A DNA stretch of 8,749 bases from Bacillota bacterium (lineage in GTDB: Bacteria > Bacillota > Clostridia > Peptostreptococcales > Anaerovoracaceae): positions 1 to 8,749 of the forward strand of contig JABUTE010000260.1 in assembly GCA_021443825.1 (NCBI GenBank). The letters are read 5' to 3'. The translations under genes and the position numbers were made by a program. Under the pieces are notes generated by a model. That model was not told the DNA's origin. It saw only the letters and a program-made list of their open reading frames with translations, and did no database searches. This document shows, one piece after another, positions 4,853 through 8,749 of the stretch (position 1 is its first letter; the number at the start of each line of letters is the position of its first letter).

Positions 4853-5557
4853 ATGGCGATCAAGTATAAGAGAGTACTGCTCAAGGTCAGCGGCGAAGCC
4901 CTGGCCGGCGCAGCACACAATGGCATAAATGACGAGCTTCTGCTCGGTGTCGCAAAAGAGATCAAAGATCTGAAGGCCCACGGCGTTCAGGTCGCTATCG
5001 TTGTCGGCGGCGGAAATTTCTGGAGAGGACGTACCTCCGGTGATATGGACAGAGCCTCTGCTGATTACATGGGTATGCTTGCCACCTGCATCAACGGGCT
5101 GGCTTTAAAGGATGCTCTTCGCAGAGTCGGAGAAGAAGCAGTCGTTCAGACAGCGCTTACCATCGAGCACGTGGCTGAGCCTTATCACAGAGATAAGGCC
5201 TTAAAGCATCTGGAAAACGGAACCATCGTCATCTTTGCCGGCGGTCTGGGAAGCCCCTTCTTCAGTACTGATACCACTGCCGCATTGCGAGCTGCAGAGA
5301 TCGATGCCGATGTGATCCTGCTGGCCAAAAAGGTCGATGCCGTATACGACAGCGATCCCGAAAAGAATCCTGCTGCAAAGCGCTTCTCTCATCTGACCCA
5401 CAGCCAGGTGCTGGAGATGGATCTTAAGGTCATGGATTCCACTGCTGCTTCGCTTTGCAGAGATAACCATATCACCATTCACGTATTCGGTCTTGCTGAG
5501 GAAAACGGTATCCTCAGAGCCTGCATGGGCGAAGAGATCGGTACAGTCGTAGAATAA
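4853..5557 (+). CDS. pyrH: UMP kinase
   Basis: Cytoplasmic hexameric kinase that phosphorylates UMP to UDP with ATP, an essential step for UTP, CTP and UDP-sugar supply. The product is 234 residues, normal for the bacterial amino acid kinase-fold UMP kinase. Seen in order: LLKVSGEAL (9-17) for phosphate binding, VVGGGNFWRGR (50-60), the UMP-binding DRASADYMGMLAT (66-78), GGLGSPFFSTDTTAALRA (usually GGTGNPFFTTDTAAALRA), and KVDAVYDSDPEKNP (from about 160) near the ATP site. The start is ATG 4853, 8 bases after GGAGG at 4840-4844; a TTG at 4838 is in the terminator T-run and is not favoured. Just 26 bases separate it from frr, so the two are co-transcribed. rpsB and tsf, the common upstream neighbours of pyrH, are absent here. 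Confidence 0.96.
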   Translation: MAIKYKRVLLKVSGEALAGAAHNGINDELLLGVAKEIKDLKAHGVQVAIVVGGGNFWRGRTSGDMDRASADYMGMLATCINGLALKDALRRVGEEAVVQTALTIEHVAEPYHRDKALKHLENGTIVIFAGGLGSPFFSTDTTAALRAAEIDADVILLAKKVDAVYDSDPEKNPAAKRFSHLTHSQVLEMDLKVMDSTAASLCRDNHITIHVFGLAEENGILRACMGEEIGTVVE

Positions 5558-5583
5558 ACAGGTCAATCAACAAGGAGGCCAAT

Positions 5584-6135
5584 ATGAGCATTAAGGAAGA
5601 ATATCAGGAAAAAATGAACAAGACGCTCCACGTGCTGGAAGCCGAGCTGAACACCGTTCGTGCAGGAAGAGCAAACGCGTCGCTCCTCGACCAGATCACC
5701 GTCGATTATTGGGGCGTACCCACTCCCTTAAAGAACATGTGCAGCATTCAGATCCCTGATGCAAGAACCATTCTGATCACCCCCTTCGACATGAAATCCT
5801 TAAAGGATGTCAATAAGGCGATCCAGGTATCGGATATCGGCATCAATCCCACCAACGACGGAAAATCCATCCGTCTGGTCATTCCTCCACTCACCGAGGA
5901 ACGCAGAAAGGATCTGACTAAGGTCATCAAGAAGTACGGAGAAGAAGCCAAGGTCGCTGTCAGAAATGTTCGCAGAGATGTTAACGAGTCTCTGAAGAAG
6001 GCAGAAAAGGCCAGCGAGATCACCGAAGACGATCTGAAGAAGGATCTGGACGATATTCAGAAGATGACTGACAAGTGCATGAAGGATATCGATGCCATCC
6101 TGGCAAAGAAAGATAAGGAACTGATGGAGATCTGA
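5584..6135 (+). CDS. frr: Ribosome recycling factor
   Basis: Works with EF-G to split the post-termination ribosome from mRNA. The 183-residue product is close to the usual 185. The family blocks are present: TVRAGRANASLLDQITVDYWG near residue 25 (usual form RxGRAxxxLLdxixVeYYG), TPLKNMCSIQIPDARTILI, the long helices around LTEERRKDLTKVIKKYGEEAKVAVRNVRR, and a charged C-terminal helix ending DKELMEI. A strong AGGAGG (5573-5578) lies 5 bases before the ATG. The TGA stop shares one base with the next ATG (TGATG at 6133-6137), so the following small ORF is probably translated by re-initiation. pyrH-frr linkage is widely conserved. Confidence 0.97.
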   Translation: MSIKEEYQEKMNKTLHVLEAELNTVRAGRANASLLDQITVDYWGVPTPLKNMCSIQIPDARTILITPFDMKSLKDVNKAIQVSDIGINPTNDGKSIRLVIPPLTEERRKDLTKVIKKYGEEAKVAVRNVRRDVNESLKKAEKASEITEDDLKKDLDDIQKMTDKCMKDIDAILAKKDKELMEI

Positions 6136-6365
6136 TGCAGATACCTGACTGTTTAGGATTAACGATCGAAGATGCGTCCCAGCTTTTACAAAGCTGGGGC
6201 ATCTCTTATTGTGAAGAAATTATTCGCCCCTTTTTTAAGGGCGAACCGAAGGCGGGCGTCGATGGCCCTCTTCGGGTGATCGGTCAGAAAGAAGTGAGCG
6301 GAAGGGCCGTGCTTACGGTCTGCAGTGTTCCTCTTGAAGGTGATGAGCATGTCAGAAAACAGTAA
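6135..6365 (+). CDS. Small PASTA-like protein of unknown function
   Basis: A 76-residue ORF between frr and uppS. I do not recognise a named family. The N-terminal IPDCLGLTIEDASQLLQSWGI resembles the opening of a PASTA domain (VPDVVGLSLEEAxxLLxxAGL). The later VIGQKEVSGRAVLTVCSVP resembles the closing strand region (VxxQxPxxGxxV). The length fits one PASTA unit of about 65-70 residues. There is no signal peptide or membrane segment, so the product should be cytoplasmic, unlike the external PASTA repeats of Ser/Thr kinases and penicillin-binding proteins. Evidence for coding: a GGAG site 5 bases upstream (6126-6129), the one-base overlap with the frr stop, a 17-base overlap with uppS, and codon use like its neighbours. 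A link to cell-wall precursor synthesis is only suggested by position. Confidence 0.7.
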   Translation: MQIPDCLGLTIEDASQLLQSWGISYCEEIIRPFFKGEPKAGVDGPLRVIGQKEVSGRAVLTVCSVPLEGDEHVRKQ

Positions 6366-7068
6366 AGCAATGCCAGTTCATGTGGCCATGATCATGGACG
6401 GAAACGGACGCTGGGCAAAGGAGAGAGGTCTTCTCAGGGTGCAGGGCCACAACGCAGGCATGGAAGCACTTCGCGGCGTGGTGGAGCATACCCATCAGCT
6501 GGGCATCCGTTATCTTACCGTCTATGCCTTTTCCACCGAGAACTGGAAACGGCCAGAGGAAGAGGTCTCCGGTATCTTCAAGCTGCTGGTCCGCTATATG
6601 GCATCGGAGCTGGAGCGCCTGCATCAGAATAATGTGAGGATCAATATCCTTGGTGACTGGTCAGCGATCCCGGAGGATTCCCGCAGGGCGGTAGAGGCTG
6701 CCCTCAAAAAAACGAAAGACAATACCGGTCTGGTATTCAATATCGCCATCAATTACGGCGGAAGAGCCGAGATCTTAAGAGCGGCCAAAATACTGGCCCG
6801 GCTGTCAGAAAAGGGCCTTGCCGATCTGTCTTCCTTCACCGAGACCGATTTCAGCCGACTGCTTTATACAGAGGACATGCCTGATCCGGACCTGATCATC
6901 CGCACGGGAGGCGATCTTCGTCTTTCTAATTTTCTGACCTGGCAGAGCGCCTACAGCGAGCTGGTGGTCACCGATTGCTACTGGCCCGATTTTACCGACG
7001 AAGAATACGATCAGGCGATCGATCAATATCTGCACAGAGATCGCCGTTTTGGAGGAATCAAATCATGA
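6349..7068 (+). CDS. uppS: Isoprenyl transferase, undecaprenyl diphosphate synthase type
   Basis: Cis-prenyltransferase that condenses farnesyl diphosphate with isopentenyl diphosphates to make the C55 lipid carrier for peptidoglycan. With start ATG 6349 it has 239 residues. The catalytic motif HVAMIMDGNGRWAKERG (Asp17) is near the N-terminus. VYAFSTENWKRPEEEV, VFNIAINYGGRAEI and DPDLIIRTGGDLRLSNFLTW follow, and DRRFGGI closes the protein. Asp189 in GGDLRLSNF replaces the usual Glu (E. coli Glu213, a magnesium ligand); this is conservative. The start was chosen because AAGG (6337-6340) is 8 bases before ATG 6349 but only 2 before ATG 6343, which would add two residues. The gene overlaps the upstream ORF by 17 bases and cdsA by four (ATGA), so translation is probably coupled. 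Confidence 0.95.
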   Translation: MSENSKAMPVHVAMIMDGNGRWAKERGLLRVQGHNAGMEALRGVVEHTHQLGIRYLTVYAFSTENWKRPEEEVSGIFKLLVRYMASELERLHQNNVRINILGDWSAIPEDSRRAVEAALKKTKDNTGLVFNIAINYGGRAEILRAAKILARLSEKGLADLSSFTETDFSRLLYTEDMPDPDLIIRTGGDLRLSNFLTWQSAYSELVVTDCYWPDFTDEEYDQAIDQYLHRDRRFGGIKS

Positions 7069-7877
7069 AGACCCGCATCATATCCGGCGTGCTGATGATG
7101 CCGCTGCTGCTGTTCGTCTGGTACGGAAAGACACCTCTGTTCTGCCTTTGTCTGGCATTGGCCCTGATCGGCCTGCATGAGTTTTTTAAAGGTCTTGCTG
7201 TTATGGGCAGAAGACCGGCCTCCTGGATCGGCTACGCCAGCGTGGTGGCTTTATATGCCATCACTTACCTGTTCCTGTTCGTGAAGGTCTTATCTGCGGA
7301 AAGCTATGCTCTGGCCATGAATCTGTGGCTTTTTGCCACGGTGGCTGCCGCTCTGTTTGTCAGTCTGTTTCGAAAGGATCACGATGTCTTTGATGGGCCT
7401 TTGGCTGCGCTGGCTGCTCTTTACATCGGCTATTTCAGCATCCATATCGTGCTGACGTCCGAAAACACCAGTTGGATCTGGCTTGTTTTTCTTTCGGCCT
7501 TCGGCACCGATACCATGGCCTATTTTACAGGGTATTTCCTGGGCAAACACAAGCTTTGCCCCAACCTGAGCCCGAAAAAGACTGTCGAAGGTGCTGTGGG
7601 CGGCGTTTTGGGCAGCATGCTGCTCTGTCTGCTCTACGGCCTTTTATTTGAGCCCTCCGGCGCTGTCTACTGTGCTGCTGCCGGTCTGTTTGCATCGCCC
7701 TTTGCCCAGGCAGGCGATCTGATCGCCTCCGCATTTAAACGGAAGATGGGCATCAAAGACTACGGAAAGCTGATTCCCGGCCACGGCGGCGTCATGGACC
7801 GCATCGATTCGGTATTGCTGACGGCTCCGGTGATCTATTACGTTTACTCCGTTTTCTTTACCCTTTTGGCCGGATAA
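7065..7877 (+). CDS. cdsA: Phosphatidate cytidylyltransferase (CDP-diglyceride synthase)
   Basis: Integral membrane enzyme that makes CDP-diacylglycerol from phosphatidic acid and CTP, the entry to phosphatidylglycerol and other phospholipids. The product is 270 residues with several long hydrophobic segments starting at residue 9. The CDS signature is intact at the C-terminus: Ser222 and Lys225-Arg226, KDYGKLIPGHGG (231-242), Asp245-Arg246 and Asp248-Ser249. FGTDTMAYFTGYFLGKHKL and LSPKKTVEGAVGG are family blocks for the metal and CTP sites. GGAGG (7051-7055) lies 9 bases before ATG 7065, and the start codon overlaps the uppS stop as ATGA. Longer in-frame extensions into uppS have no ribosome binding site and lose the typical MKTRIISG N-terminus. 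Confidence 0.96.
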   Translation: MKTRIISGVLMMPLLLFVWYGKTPLFCLCLALALIGLHEFFKGLAVMGRRPASWIGYASVVALYAITYLFLFVKVLSAESYALAMNLWLFATVAAALFVSLFRKDHDVFDGPLAALAALYIGYFSIHIVLTSENTSWIWLVFLSAFGTDTMAYFTGYFLGKHKLCPNLSPKKTVEGAVGGVLGSMLLCLLYGLLFEPSGAVYCAAAGLFASPFAQAGDLIASAFKRKMGIKDYGKLIPGHGGVMDRIDSVLLTAPVIYYVYSVFFTLLAG

Positions 7878-7951
7878 CCTTTATTATCTGACGCCCTTCG
7901 CATGTTTTGCGGGTCAAAACTATTATTGAAGAGAAGTATATACCAACTGCC

Positions 7952-8749
7952 ATGAAAAAAATCACTGTATTAGGCTCCACCGGTTCCATCGGTACTCAGA
8001 CCCTGGATCTGATCGGGCGAAATCCGGAGGAATTCACTGTCGCCTGTCTTACGGCAGGCCGCAATATTGATCTGTTTCGCAGCCAGCTGACCCGATTCAA
8101 TCCCCGCTATGCGGTAGTCGCAAACAGCAGCGACGCGCTGCAGCTTTCAAAGGAGTTTCCCGGGATCGGCTTCGGCTACGGAATGAACGGTCTTGTTACC
8201 GCTGCCTCCATGATCAACAGCGACATGGTGGTCAACGGGCTTTTGGGCATGATGGGCATCCGTCCCACCTACGAAGCCATTCGTGCCGGCCGCAATATCG
8301 CCTTTGCCAATAAAGAGACTCTGGTCGCTGCCGGAAGCCTGATCATGGATGCGGTCAAAGAAAAGGGCGTTGCCTTTCTTCCCGTGGATTCCGAGCATTC
8401 AGCCATCTTTCAGTCTCTGCAGGGTGCCTCAGGAAATCCGGTACGCCGCATCCTGCTGACTGCCTCCGGCGGTCCCTTTCGCGGCTATACGGCAGAGCAG
8501 CTGCAGCAGGTCACTTTGCAGCAGGCATTGAAGCATCCCCGCTGGAGCATGGGAGCGAAGATCACCGTCGATTCCGCTACCATGATGAACAAAGGCCTTG
8601 AGATCATCGAGGCCAGCTGGCTGTTCGATCTGCCTGCCGAAAAGATACAGGTGCTGGTCCATCCGGAAAGCGTGCTTCATTCGGCGGTCGAATTCGAAGA
8701 CGGATCTATTATCGGTCAGATGGGCGCTGCCGATATGCGCATTCCCATC
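7952..8749 (+). CDS. dxr: 1-deoxy-D-xylulose 5-phosphate reductoisomerase, 5' part (runs off window)
   Basis: Enzyme of the MEP pathway that converts deoxyxylulose phosphate to methylerythritol phosphate with NADPH. It feeds the isoprenoids used by UppS two genes upstream. The first 266 residues are present and the frame is open to the window end. MKKITVLGSTGSIGTQT is the NADPH-binding start. FANKETLVAAG follows, then PVDSEHSAIFQSL with metal ligands Asp146 and Glu148. LTASGGPFR, HPRWSMGAKITVDSATMMNKG with Glu217, and VHPESVLHSAVEFEDGS are also present. These match E. coli Asp150, Glu152, Ser186, His209 and Glu231, with a loop about 10 residues shorter before Ser172. The 74 bases after cdsA hold no clear terminator. 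The only Shine-Dalgarno-like stretch (GAAGAGAAG, 7929-7936 region) is about 15 bases from the ATG, so initiation may be weak. Confidence 0.96.
   Translation, partial: MKKITVLGSTGSIGTQTLDLIGRNPEEFTVACLTAGRNIDLFRSQLTRFNPRYAVVANSSDALQLSKEFPGIGFGYGMNGLVTAASMINSDMVVNGLLGMMGIRPTYEAIRAGRNIAFANKETLVAAGSLIMDAVKEKGVAFLPVDSEHSAIFQSLQGASGNPVRRILLTASGGPFRGYTAEQLQQVTLQQALKHPRWSMGAKITVDSATMMNKGLEIIEASWLFDLPAEKIQVLVHPESVLHSAVEFEDGSIIGQMGAADMRIPI

Noticed and set aside
6975..7064. A longer cdsA with an N-terminal extension inside uppS
   Set aside because: The added Arg/Ser-rich residues are unlike CdsA and overlap conserved UppS. ATG 7065 has GGAGG and an ATGA coupling overlap.
7891..7920. Possible terminator between cdsA and dxr
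   Set aside because: Only a 4-bp CGCA/TGCG stem with small outer pairings can be drawn, and no U-run follows.
1..8749. CRISPR array, tRNA or rRNA genes, insertion sequence or phage genes
   Set aside because: No regularly spaced repeats, cloverleaf, transposase or integrase motifs were seen, and the window is almost fully covered by metabolic and housekeeping genes.

Overview
The window looks like chromosome from an anaerobic, amino-acid-fermenting Clostridia-type Firmicute. The evidence is a glycine reductase (Stickland) gene set with a selenocysteine-encoding UGA, a TPP riboswitch controlling a ThiT-type ECF thiamine transporter subunit, strong AGGAGG ribosome binding sites and sigma-A type promoters. 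All genes are on the + strand, and no gene-free stretch is longer than about 140 bases. I cannot name a genus from the sequence alone.

Region 1 (1-4030) is the glycine reductase block. It holds the 3' part of trxB, then trxA with the unusual GCVPC active site, grdA, and one 836-residue gene that joins GrdC and GrdD, which are separate proteins in the characterised systems. In grdA, TGA at 1050-1052 encodes Sec44, so the gene runs 921-1382. Electrons pass from reduced pyridine nucleotide to TrxB, then TrxA, then selenoprotein A. GrdA carries the carboxymethyl group made by protein B, and GrdC/GrdD convert it to acetyl phosphate, which yields ATP. The protein B genes (grdB, grdE) are not in the window. 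A 10-bp hairpin lies between grdA and grdCD, and no terminator follows grdCD.

Region 2 (4031-4839) is the thiamine transport unit. A near-consensus promoter starts at the base after the grdCD stop codon. It is followed by a complete TPP aptamer and a terminator whose 3' arm also carries the thiT Shine-Dalgarno and whose U-run touches the thiT start codon. A 12-bp antiterminator pairing with the aptamer's own 5' strand can be drawn. thiT ends in a second intrinsic terminator whose loop appears to contain the -10 box of the next operon.

Region 3 (4840-8749) is a housekeeping cluster: pyrH, frr, a 76-residue PASTA-like ORF, uppS, cdsA and the 5' part of dxr. The order pyrH-frr-uppS-cdsA-dxr is common in bacteria, but here rpsB-tsf does not precede it. 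The genes are tightly packed, with a TGATG junction, a 17-base overlap and an ATGA overlap. They connect UMP phosphorylation and ribosome recycling with undecaprenyl, CDP-diacylglycerol and MEP-pathway isoprenoid synthesis.

The points most worth a second look are the GrdC-GrdD fusion, the compact TPP switch that may also end grd read-through, the promoter nested in a terminator before pyrH, the small PASTA-like ORF, and a hairpin in unusual codons inside grdA.
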